Of a DNA stretch of 64,000 nt, positions 32,672 to 42,478 are shown one piece after another; within the stretch, counting starts at the first letter, position 1, and each line of letters opens with the position of its first letter. Origin of the DNA: Fructobacillus sp. EFB-N1 (GTDB taxonomy: Bacteria; Bacillota; Bacilli; Lactobacillales; Lactobacillaceae); assembly GCF_001038455.1 (NCBI RefSeq), contig NZ_LDUY01000022.1, forward strand, positions 1 through 64,000, given 5' to 3'. The position numbers and the translations under genes were made by a program. Under the pieces are notes generated by a model. The model was given only the letters and a program-made list of their open reading frames with translations, was not told the DNA's origin and searched no databases.

Positions 32672-32690
32672 TATTCTACATGATAGAATA
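32672..32690. promoter_or_regulatory. Palindrome holding divergent -10-like sequences
   Basis: TATTCTA, five bases, TAGAATA. TAGAAT on each strand could serve as a -10 for metK leftward and the 32720 gene rightward. Neither has a strong -35. It may equally be an operator. Confidence 0.4.
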
Positions 32691-32719
32691 AGAAATAGCA
32701 ATTGACTTTCGAGGTTCTG

Positions 32720-33598
32720 ATGACAAAAGAAAATGAAACAACCAATCCTGATCAACAAACCAGTACGCCACTCGATGGCGCAACTGACGAACCAATCCAG
32801 GAAAAAACAGCCGACTTCTTCTCTCGGTCACAACGACGACAAGAGCAACAGCACCAGCAGCAACAAGACAGCCAGGCTCAAGTCGCTGCTCTGCCAACAC
32901 CCCATCGCTATACGGTTCCAGCGATTGCAGTTGGTCTGAACGTTATCTGGTGGCAGCAACCTCTCATCTACCACCATGTTTGGCAAAACGCCGGTAACTG
33001 GCAGATTTGGTCTTTAGTCGCCTATTCAATCTTTTCTGCGATTGCCTTGGGTTTCCTCGTTAAAACCCGCTTTGCCAGGGCCGACTGGCGTGTTTGGGCT
33101 TCCTTAGCTGCTTCTCTAATCGTGATTTTTAACTCACAACTACGGTCACGTTTTGAAGTCTTAGCTCTCCTCTTGCTCTTCATCTGTTTTTTGCTGATTT
33201 TACCCTTCCAGGCCTTTCAGTTGAAGAACCCGCTTGGCTTAGCCGGCTTAAGTATCTTGCTGACCTTTTCGGTACCAATTTGCATCAACTACCTGGCTAA
33301 CAACTATGTCGAACCTGATTTTTTGAAGCAATCATGGCTGTTAGTCTTTGCCACCGCCTTTTACTTCACACCCCTCTTCCTGCCAACAGCTAAGGGTCGA
33401 AAATTAGGACTCATAACCGGGCCACTTTTTATCCTGGCTACTCTCATCTTAGAAGGCTTCTCACCGATTGCCTTTCTCACCATCGCTGTCGCCTTGGCCG
33501 CCTACTGTTTAACCTTTATCCGGCCATTAACCTATCAAATTCAGCCCTTAGTAGTCATTTTCGGGCTGGTTGTCACCGTGATGGTCTACTATCATTGA
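32720..33598 (+). CDS. Unknown multi-pass membrane protein with Gln-rich head
   Basis: A 292-residue protein of no recognised family. Residues 1-60 are hydrophilic and rich in Gln, Glu, Thr and Ser (RRQEQQHQQQQDSQAQ), predicted to be cytoplasmic and disordered; the rest is about eight hydrophobic helices with short loops, e.g. IWSLVAYSIFSAIALGFLV and FEVLALLLLFICFLLILPF. The ATG at 32720 has GAGG seven bases upstream; six in-frame codons precede it. It stands alone, divergent from metK, with its own terminator. Confidence 0.7.
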   Translation: MTKENETTNPDQQTSTPLDGATDEPIQEKTADFFSRSQRRQEQQHQQQQDSQAQVAALPTPHRYTVPAIAVGLNVIWWQQPLIYHHVWQNAGNWQIWSLVAYSIFSAIALGFLVKTRFARADWRVWASLAASLIVIFNSQLRSRFEVLALLLLFICFLLILPFQAFQLKNPLGLAGLSILLTFSVPICINYLANNYVEPDFLKQSWLLVFATAFYFTPLFLPTAKGRKLGLITGPLFILATLILEGFSPIAFLTIAVALAAYCLTFIRPLTYQIQPLVVIFGLVVTVMVYYH

Positions 33599-33603
33599 GA
33601 AAC

Positions 33604-33636
33604 AAAAAACGCTTAGAATCGCTTCTAAGCGTTTTT
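33604..33636. terminator. Bidirectional terminator
   Basis: AAAAAACGCTTAGAA, TCG, CTTCTAAGCGTTTTT between convergent genes. Confidence 0.92.
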
Positions 33637-33647
33637 AATTTGTAATC

Positions 33648-34793
33648 TTATTGATCCAATTTTGTAATCGTATAGGACTTGTCGTCGGCCTTACGAACAA
33701 GCAAAGCTTGAATCTCGTTGGCCGTTTGAATTTTGATTTGTACAGGAGCTGATGACGGTAAGAACTTCATAGCAGATGTGGCCACATAGTTGGAGAAGGC
33801 TTCAATCTCGGTTGGTGAATAGAATTGCGTTGTCACCGTAACATTCATGGAAGACAACTTATTATTCGTAAACTTAGCAGAAGCTGTTGCCCCAGCAATG
33901 TTTGGGAAGAAATTTAAAATATCCGTCTTGAAGTTATTGAATCCGGTATTTTCATCAGACCCAAGGCTCGAAGTATCATCGGATTCCTTTGGCAGAACAA
34001 TCGACTTTTCGTTGATATCTGACCAATCACCGATATCAGTACCTGATTTTGAGGTCGCTTCAGCATAGAAAGAACCAGGAGCCAATGAATCCTGAGAAGC
34101 AGTATCATACATAGCCAACACGATTGGAATGTTCTTGCCAACACCTTGTTGCTCACGAATCGTCTTGATTAACTTCGGAGCAATCTTTCGGCCGTAGGCA
34201 ATCCGGTCCTTATCCGAAATCGTCTGGTAATAGGTCGCACCATACTGTTCCTTTTGGTAGGCATCCTGACTATTCATCGCCACACCAACAACCATCCCAG
34301 CTAATTGTAGGTTATTGCCACTCTTAGTCATGAAATCTTGTTCCGTTAACGTCTGAACGTAAATCGGATTTCTTGAACTATCCGTCTTACCATTGTCTTT
34401 TGGATTCAAACCAGTCGAATTGCTGTCCGTCTGACGGGCCAAGAGACCATTAACCGTATCAGAATCAAGGTACTGGCCTTCCTGGAAGATATAGCGACCA
34501 GTCTTAAAGTGTGACTTCGACAAATTTAACAGCGAAGTTTCGAAATCTTGAACATCCAAAGAATTGTTCAAGGACGTTGCGGTAATGCCTCGAGCGGCTG
34601 AAGTCAAATAATGACCATCCTTAATGACCGTTTGGTAATCTCCCGCAGAACTTTGCGTTAATTGAACACCCTTTGTTTTGGAAACACTTGGTGTAACCGA
34701 AGCGATATTAATAAAGTAAAAAAAGGCTCCTAAAATAATCAGAAGCACGAGGCCGATTAGGATATAGCCCCGCTTTGAAATCCGTTTTAACAT
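33648..34793 (-). CDS. camS: CamS family surface protein without lipobox
   Basis: CamS homologues are normally lipoproteins whose signal peptide yields a sex-pheromone-like peptide in enterococci and staphylococci; their cellular role is unclear. This 381-residue protein has the conserved body (SLDVQDFETSLLNLSKSHFKTGRYIFQEGQYL, IYVQTLTEQDFM, GFNNFKTDILNFFPNIAG) and sits after ligA and pcrA as in relatives. Its N-terminal hydrophobic segment (ILIGLVLLIILGAFFYFI) has no Cys, so it should be a membrane-anchored protein rather than a lipoprotein. AGAGG precedes the ATG. Confidence 0.9.
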   Translation of the reverse strand: MLKRISKRGYILIGLVLLIILGAFFYFINIASVTPSVSKTKGVQLTQSSAGDYQTVIKDGHYLTSAARGITATSLNNSLDVQDFETSLLNLSKSHFKTGRYIFQEGQYLDSDTVNGLLARQTDSNSTGLNPKDNGKTDSSRNPIYVQTLTEQDFMTKSGNNLQLAGMVVGVAMNSQDAYQKEQYGATYYQTISDKDRIAYGRKIAPKLIKTIREQQGVGKNIPIVLAMYDTASQDSLAPGSFYAEATSKSGTDIGDWSDINEKSIVLPKESDDTSSLGSDENTGFNNFKTDILNFFPNIAGATASAKFTNNKLSSMNVTVTTQFYSPTEIEAFSNYVATSAMKFLPSSAPVQIKIQTANEIQALLVRKADDKSYTITKLDQ

Positions 34794-34812
34794 TGTTTTT
34801 CCTCTTTGACAG

Positions 34813-34859
34813 CTTGGCTAAATACGCCAAGTACAACCACCGGCAAGTTTTTCTTGCCG
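34813..34859. repeat. Two hairpins between ligA and camS
   Basis: CTTGGC/GCCAAG (34813-34831) and CGGCAAG/CTTGCCG (34841-34859). Neither is followed by a T-run, so they look like message-processing or stabilising structures within the operon rather than terminators. Confidence 0.4.
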
Positions 34860-34871
34860 CAACCAACTGCT

Positions 34872-36923
<2,052 letters not shown>

Positions 36924-36999
36924 CTACACGGCCGTTTAGCCAGCGACCGCCATAGCTGTGATTGCACCAAGGGGGAAGCCTCCGTGCCTTCCTGCCCGC

Positions 37000-39249
37000 T
37001 TAATCAATCCGTGTGATTGGTGCAAAGGCAGCCAAGAGTTGCTTAATGCCATCTTCTGGGAAAGCGACTTTGAGTTCTTGGTCAGCCTGATCACCGGTGA
37101 CCGAAACAACCGTTCCAATACCCCACTTCTTGTGAGAAACCTTATCACCAGCTTGCCATGTCACGCCTTCAGCACCAGTGGTTCCGGCTGATTTCTTTTG
37201 AACCGGACTAGCTTTAGCGGCCCCTTGATAAGTGGTGCTCGTTGCTCGAAGTAACTTCGAAGACAAACCAGCAGAAACGCCAGATCCACCTGCTGGATAA
37301 GCCTGCTCAAGCAATTCAGGCGAAATCTCATCAATAAAGCGGGAAGGTTGGTTCGCTTGTGTCCGACCGTATAATAAGCGGGAGAAAGCGTTGGTCAAAT
37401 AGAGTTTCTGCTCAGCTCGCGTAATCCCGACATAGGCCAGGCGCCGTTCTTCCTCTAGTTGATCCTCGTCTTGTGCGGCCCGTCCCAATGGGAACAAGCC
37501 CTCTTCAAGGCCAATCAAGAAGACCGTTGGGAATTCCAGTCCCTTGGCGGCATGCAGGGTCATTAACGTGACCACCCCGCTATCTTCCTCGACGTTGTCC
37601 AGGTCAGCCATTAAGGCCGTTGACCCTAAGAAATCAGTCAACGGGTTGACCGCATCTTCCGCCTGGGCATCGTACTTGTCGTCAAATTCCTTCGTTACAG
37701 ACAAAAATTCATCTAGGTTTTCTAATCGTGATTGCGACTCGGGGTCTGATTTTGCCTGTAATTCCTGACGATAGCCGGACTGTTCCAAAATCAAATCCGT
37801 TAGCTCAGAAACGGTTAAGAACTCAGCCTGTTGGCGGAAGTTATGCACCATTTCAGCAAAGGAAAGCAACTTTGTCACTGCGGCTGGACGGATGTCTTGG
37901 GCCATTTCGACTTGGTCAATAGCCGCCAACATTGGCAAGTTGACTTGGTTGGCAAAAGTAAAAAGCCGGTCAACCGTTGACTGGCCGATGGCACGTTTGG
38001 GAACGTTGATAATCCGCTCTAGGGCCGCGTTATCAGATGGGTTAGCAACCAACGAGAGATAGGCCATAATGTCCAAAATTTCCTTACGGTCGTAGAACTT
38101 ATGCCCACCGACAATCGTGTAAGGAATATTGGCCTTGACCAAGGACTCTTCCATAGCACGGGACTGGGCATTGGTCCGGTAAAGAATGGCAAAGTCGGAC
38201 AAGGACTTATGGTCCTCACGTTGACCCTTTTGAATTTGGCCTAACACATAATAGGCCTCGTCTTGAGCCGACTGGGCCCGGTAATAGGTAATCTTGTCCC
38301 CAACGCCGTTTTCGGTCCAAAGCTTCTTTGGCACTCGCTCATTATTGTGATTAATCACACCATTGGCAGCATCCAAAATCGATTGGGTTGACCGATAATT
38401 TTGTTCCAAGAAGACTGATTTTGCCTCGGGCCAATCCTTTTCAAAGTTCAAAATATTTTGCATATTGGCACCACGCCAACCATAGATTGACTGGTCGGCA
38501 TCTCCAACAACGGCCAAATTTTTTGAACCCTGCGCCAACATGTTGACAATCTTATACTGGGCGTCGTTGGTGTCCTGGTACTCATCGACGTGGAGGTACC
38601 GGAACTGGTCCTGGTAGCGTTGCAAAACATCAGGAGCCTTTTCAAAGAGTTCAATCGTCAACATAATTAAGTCATCAAAGTCGACCGACTGCGCCTGACG
38701 CAAAGCCTTCTGGTAAGAAGAATAAACTTCTGCTACCCGCTCTTCATAAAAATTAGCGGCCTGCTCTTGGTAATCCTTGGCCGTTAATAAATCGTTTTTG
38801 GCATTGGAAATAGTTCCCAAAATGGTCCGCGGATCATACTGATTTGAATCCAGGTTCAAATCGTTAATCACCCGCTTCACCAGCGTCTTCTGGGCAGAAC
38901 TATCCAAAATCGTAAAGTTCTTTCCCAAGCCGATACGTTCACCGTCTCGACGTAAAATCCGGACAGCCAGGGCGTGGAATGTTGAAACCCAAACGGATTG
39001 GGCCAACTGTTCATCCACTAATTTACCAATTCGTTCCCGCATTTCACGGGCAGCCTTATTCGTAAAGGTGATGGCCAAAATCCGCCAGGGTGCCACATCT
39101 AAGTCTTCAATCAAATGCGCAACGCGATGCGTCAAAACTCTGGTCTTCCCAGATCCGGCACCAGCCATAATTAAAAGCGGTCCCTCTGTCGTTCTGACCG
39201 CCTCTGCTTGCTTGCTATTCATACCCTTGGTTAGTTCTTCAACAGTCAT
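37000..39249 (-). CDS. pcrA: ATP-dependent DNA helicase PcrA
   Basis: A UvrD-like superfamily 1 helicase for repair and plasmid replication. Motifs in order: AGAGSGKTRVLTHR (Walker A, about 31-44), LHVDEYQDTNDAQY (motif II), VVGDADQSIYGWRGA (motif III), LEQNYRSTQ (motif IV), VTLMTLHAAKGLEFPTVF (motif V) and LAYVGITRAEQKLYL (motif VI). The 749 residues end with a conserved Tudor-like tail (GDKVSHKKWGIGTVVSV). It leads the pcrA-ligA-camS operon. Confidence 0.98.
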   Translation of the reverse strand: MTVEELTKGMNSKQAEAVRTTEGPLLIMAGAGSGKTRVLTHRVAHLIEDLDVAPWRILAITFTNKAAREMRERIGKLVDEQLAQSVWVSTFHALAVRILRRDGERIGLGKNFTILDSSAQKTLVKRVINDLNLDSNQYDPRTILGTISNAKNDLLTAKDYQEQAANFYEERVAEVYSSYQKALRQAQSVDFDDLIMLTIELFEKAPDVLQRYQDQFRYLHVDEYQDTNDAQYKIVNMLAQGSKNLAVVGDADQSIYGWRGANMQNILNFEKDWPEAKSVFLEQNYRSTQSILDAANGVINHNNERVPKKLWTENGVGDKITYYRAQSAQDEAYYVLGQIQKGQREDHKSLSDFAILYRTNAQSRAMEESLVKANIPYTIVGGHKFYDRKEILDIMAYLSLVANPSDNAALERIINVPKRAIGQSTVDRLFTFANQVNLPMLAAIDQVEMAQDIRPAAVTKLLSFAEMVHNFRQQAEFLTVSELTDLILEQSGYRQELQAKSDPESQSRLENLDEFLSVTKEFDDKYDAQAEDAVNPLTDFLGSTALMADLDNVEEDSGVVTLMTLHAAKGLEFPTVFLIGLEEGLFPLGRAAQDEDQLEEERRLAYVGITRAEQKLYLTNAFSRLLYGRTQANQPSRFIDEISPELLEQAYPAGGSGVSAGLSSKLLRATSTTYQGAAKASPVQKKSAGTTGAEGVTWQAGDKVSHKKWGIGTVVSVTGDQADQELKVAFPEDGIKQLLAAFAPITRID

Positions 39250-39427
39250 TTTGCCATCCTAAATCGTTTTTGTTCACTGCTTTTATTTTATCATAATTCA
39301 AGAAAAATCAGGCCAAGACAAAAAACAGTCCTGGTTTCGCTTGCTCGCCTGAAAAATACCCAGTAACCACGCGTTAGCCACCAGTAATTAACCATTTACA
39401 GCCTGTCTGATTTTTTGGTAAGGTAAC

Positions 39428-39433
39428 TATAAT
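39428..39433 (+). promoter_or_regulatory. -10 element of the HerA-like gene
   Basis: A perfect TATAAT, 16 bases upstream of the ATG, followed by AAAGGTGG as ribosome site. No clear -35 at the right distance. Confidence 0.5.
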
Positions 39434-39449
39434 TAAAGGTGGAAAAATC

Positions 39450-40628
39450 ATGCAAACTAGCGAACACTTACTCACTTTAGGCCAGACTGGCTGGTTCAAA
39501 GCTAAGTACCAACCAGCGGCCACGACGCTTTTCGCCCCACACCTGCTTTTGGTTGGGCAAACTGGGTCCGGCAAATCAACAACCCTCAAACAAATTAGCC
39601 GGCAACTACAGGAAAATCGACTTGGACAAATTATTTTCGACCCAACCGGTGAATTTAGCCAGGCAAACGACCAGCAGGCGTCTTATGTTGTTGGCAAAAA
39701 CGTCTACTTTGATCTCAGCCAGCTAGCAGCAGAAGACTTGCTAACTGCCCTTGATTTGGCTTGGCCAACCAAGTGGCAACTTCTACTGGGGCAAGCTCAA
39801 GCAGCCCTGCGCATCAACTACTACCTTAGCCAGCAACAAAAGGACATTTTAAATACTCAGTCCTTAACCACCGATACCTTTTATGAGCAAAAAAGGCAGC
39901 TATATAAAAGCCAATGGACCTTTTCATTAAGCCTCCTCGCGCCCCAATTGCGGTTGCTGGCTCGTCAAGGATTTGCAGATCATGAAGAAAGCCTTGACGA
40001 CACCGATCCTGATTTGATGACGGCCATCGACCAACTAGCCGACCGACTGGCAGATCCGCGCCTAAAGGCAATTGCTCCAAACACCCAGGTGAAAACGACC
40101 AAGTACGACTTGCTTTACCTACTCAAATTAGCAACGGCCAAGGCCGACTTCGGTGCTAAAATCAGTATCAATCTCGCCCAACTGAAAGACCTCGGTGCCC
40201 TCCAAGCCACCATCATGTCCACCGTTTGGCGCCAACTTCTCAGTTTCCAGGCTCAGAGCACGCACAAAACGACGGTTTACCTCTTAATCGACGAGGGTCA
40301 CCGTTTCCTCATGAAAAACAACCAAGCTGACCAAGACAAGGGCAGTGGCTTAGCACAAATTCTTCGTGAAGGGCGCAAGGAGGGCCTCCTGGTGGCCTTT
40401 GTTTCTCAGTCGCCACTCGACTTGCCGACCGCTCTACTAGGGCAATTTTCAGCCACAATCGCCCATCGACTCACAAACCAAAACGAATGGCAGGCCCTGC
40501 CCCTCTTAGCCAACTCGGCTAAAACTGGCAAGAAGTTAGGTCAGCTACAAACCGGCCAAGCAATTGTCAAAATTGGCCAGAAACCGAGTCGAACTGTCAC
40601 GATTTTCGCATCGAAGACCAACCAATAA
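39450..40628 (+). CDS. HerA/FtsK-like P-loop ATPase, orphan
   Basis: A 392-residue hexameric-type ATPase of the HerA/DUF87/TraD group. Walker A is LLLVGQTGSGKSTTLK (about 33-48), followed by QIIFDPTGEFSQ; Walker B is VYLLIDEGHRFL (about 280); the following QILREGRKEGLLVAFVSQSP is the usual sensor segment of these DNA- or protein-translocating motors. No membrane helix, no N-terminal HAS barrel, and no neighbouring nurA, sir2-like or nuclease gene. It stands alone between pcrA and a GH73 gene with its own promoter and terminator. Function unknown; transfer, defence or chromosome processing are all possible. Confidence 0.8.
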   Translation: MQTSEHLLTLGQTGWFKAKYQPAATTLFAPHLLLVGQTGSGKSTTLKQISRQLQENRLGQIIFDPTGEFSQANDQQASYVVGKNVYFDLSQLAAEDLLTALDLAWPTKWQLLLGQAQAALRINYYLSQQQKDILNTQSLTTDTFYEQKRQLYKSQWTFSLSLLAPQLRLLARQGFADHEESLDDTDPDLMTAIDQLADRLADPRLKAIAPNTQVKTTKYDLLYLLKLATAKADFGAKISINLAQLKDLGALQATIMSTVWRQLLSFQAQSTHKTTVYLLIDEGHRFLMKNNQADQDKGSGLAQILREGRKEGLLVAFVSQSPLDLPTALLGQFSATIAHRLTNQNEWQALPLLANSAKTGKKLGQLQTGQAIVKIGQKPSRTVTIFASKTNQ

Positions 40629-40635
40629 GCCAAAC

Positions 40636-40682
40636 AAAAAGAGAACTATACTCGCGTCCATGGCGTATACGGTCCTCTTTTT
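40636..40682 (+). terminator. Terminator of the HerA-like gene
   Basis: AAAAAGAG ... ACTATAC / GTATACGGT ... CTCTTTTT: nested complementary arms flanked by A- and T-runs, 8 bases past the stop. Confidence 0.75.
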
Positions 40683-40721
40683 AATTGAAACGATTCTAAT
40701 ACATTTACCCAATCAAGCCAT

Positions 40722-41378
40722 TTAGGAAGTAGCATCCCCCATCGTCACCGCCAAATCAAAGCGCTTTAAATTCCAGGTTTCAATGACTGCCACTAATTTG
40801 GCCGCATAAGTCGGATCGGTCGCATACCCATCTTGCACAAGGGCCTGCGCTGCTGCTTGGTAATTTTTGGCTGCCAGCACATGCTCATATTGGTTAGGAT
40901 TCCAGTGGGTCCCCTTTGAAATCAGCTGAGCATGCGCCTCCATTGATTCTTGCCAGGTATTGTAGGAAGCAAACTTTTGATCGACTGTCATCCAATGACC
41001 GTCCTCATACTCTTTGGTAGGAACGACTACACCAGCCTGGCTAGCCGATGCTTTAATGCCATACAAGTTGTTATAGTCCTTTGACAAACTAGACTGGTTC
41101 CAATCAGATTCCAAAATCGCCTGTGCCAGTGAAATGGAAGCAAAAATTCGATACTTATATTGCATCTTTTGTGCAAATGGCGCCCAAATTTGGAGCTGTT
41201 TTTGCTTGGCTTCGTCTTGATAGATAATTTGATCCTTTTTGGTTGTCATCGATTGGTTCATCGCCACGGTCAAAGCAATCAAAGTTAGAAAAACGAGCAA
41301 GAGCATAAAGTAAATTCGCCGCTTTTTTTTCGCCTTTGGCAGGAAAAACCATTTTTTCTTTTTCCGCTTTTTAGCCAC
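40722..41378 (-). CDS. GH73 glucosaminidase-domain protein
   Basis: A cell-wall hydrolase of the mannosyl-glycoprotein endo-beta-N-acetylglucosaminidase type, cleaving GlcNAc bonds in peptidoglycan. After a very basic head (KKRKKKK) and one membrane anchor (FMLLLVFLTLIALTVAM), the catalytic domain begins IWAPFAQKMQYKYRIFASI, with the likely catalytic Glu in SLAQAILESDWNQSSL, NNLYGIKAS and the closing YATDPTYAAKLVAVIETW. The 218-residue protein has no wall-binding repeats, so it acts at the membrane surface. Monocistronic. Confidence 0.9.
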   Translation of the reverse strand: MAKKRKKKKWFFLPKAKKKRRIYFMLLLVFLTLIALTVAMNQSMTTKKDQIIYQDEAKQKQLQIWAPFAQKMQYKYRIFASISLAQAILESDWNQSSLSKDYNNLYGIKASASQAGVVVPTKEYEDGHWMTVDQKFASYNTWQESMEAHAQLISKGTHWNPNQYEHVLAAKNYQAAAQALVQDGYATDPTYAAKLVAVIETWNLKRFDLAVTMGDATS

Positions 41379-41464
41379 CAGGGCACCTCCATTTTATTAG
41401 AATCATTGTTGTCTGAAATTGAATATAGCCAGTATACGCCTTTCTAATTTATTTGCCAAAAAAA

Positions 41465-41490
41465 GAAAAAACCAACATCACTGTTGGTTT
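41465..41490 (-). terminator. Terminator of the pyr operon
   Basis: Minus strand AAACCAACA, GTGA, TGTTGGTTTTTTCTTTTTTT, located 50 bases past the pyrD stop. Confidence 0.8.
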
Positions 41491-41539
41491 AATCATTTTA
41501 CCAGTCAAAACGCTGACTGATTTTTTAGCCAAAACCGTC

Positions 41540-42475
41540 TTACAGTTCCTTTAACTTCCCGCGGAAGTCGGCCAAGCTTTGGTAACCCTTTTCAGCCATA
41601 ATGGCTTTTAATTCTTCGGCTAGACGGTCATAGATGCCCAAACCTTCCTTCATCACCTGAGTACCGACGGATACCAAATCAGCCCCACAGAGAGTATGTG
41701 CAAAAACATCTGCCCCGGAAGTCACACCACCAGTTCCCAAGACCTTAATGCTGTCATTCAAGCGTTGACGGAGGGCCCGAACATTGGCCAAAGCAGTTGG
41801 CAAGACCATTGTTCCCCCAAGGCCACCAAAGCCGCCCTTGGCCTTGGTAACAACCTGTTCCTGATCAACATCAACCCAAAGGCCGTTACCAATCGAATTA
41901 ATCGTGTTCACGTGAGTCAATGGGTACTTGTTCAAGACTGCAGCAATCTTATCGAAGTGCACTAAATCAAAGTATGGTGGCAACTTCACGCCCAAAGGCT
42001 TCGTGTAAAAGCTGAAGACTTCACTTAAAACCCGGTCGGTTGCCTCGAAGTCGTAGGCCAATTGAGGTTCCCCAACAATGTTTGGGCAAGACAAGTTCAA
42101 TTCAGTTGGTCCCTGGTAATCGGAAGCCTGCAAGTCCTTTAACAAAGTAATCGCATCGGCCGCTGACAAAGCAGCAACTGACAAAATGGTTGGCTTTGTC
42201 TGCTCTTGCAAAACGTAATCAAGATAAAAATCATAACCCAAGTTTGGCAACCCCATCGAGTTAATCGAACCATTTTCGAGGTCATAGTAGCGTGGGTTTG
42301 GGTTTCCTTCACGAGCTTGAAGCGTTGCTGATTTTGTCACCATCGCGCCCAAGTTACTCGTGTTTGCCAAGTCATTCAGTTCTTCTTTGGTCTGACAGTG
42401 GACCCCAGAGGCGTTGAGCAATGGGCTCGTTAAAGTTTGACCAAAGAGGTCAGCGCTTAAATCAATTTCCGTCAT
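41540..42475 (-). CDS. pyrD: Dihydroorotate dehydrogenase, class 1A
   Basis: Oxidises dihydroorotate to orotate; class 1A enzymes are cytosolic homodimers using fumarate. Motifs: [54 protein letters not shown] (with the active-site Cys region) and [21 protein letters not shown]. No pyrK gene adjoins, which agrees with class 1A. The 311 residues are usual. It is the last gene of the pyrB-pyrC-carA-carB-pyrD operon, three bases after carB. Confidence 0.95.
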   Translation of the reverse strand: MTEIDLSADLFGQTLTSPLLNASGVHCQTKEELNDLANTSNLGAMVTKSATLQAREGNPNPRYYDLENGSINSMGLPNLGYDFYLDYVLQEQTKPTILSVAALSAADAITLLKDLQASDYQGPTELNLSCPNIVGEPQLAYDFEATDRVLSEVFSFYTKPLGVKLPPYFDLVHFDKIAAVLNKYPLTHVNTINSIGNGLWVDVDQEQVVTKAKGGFGGLGGTMVLPTALANVRALRQRLNDSIKVLGTGGVTSGADVFAHTLCGADLVSVGTQVMKEGLGIYDRLAEELKAIMAEKGYQSLADFRGKLKEL

Positions 42476-42478
42476 GAA

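Noticed and set aside
41460-41540. Second small gene after pyrD
   Set aside because: Only the terminator and a short inverted segment are there; no frame with a ribosome site.
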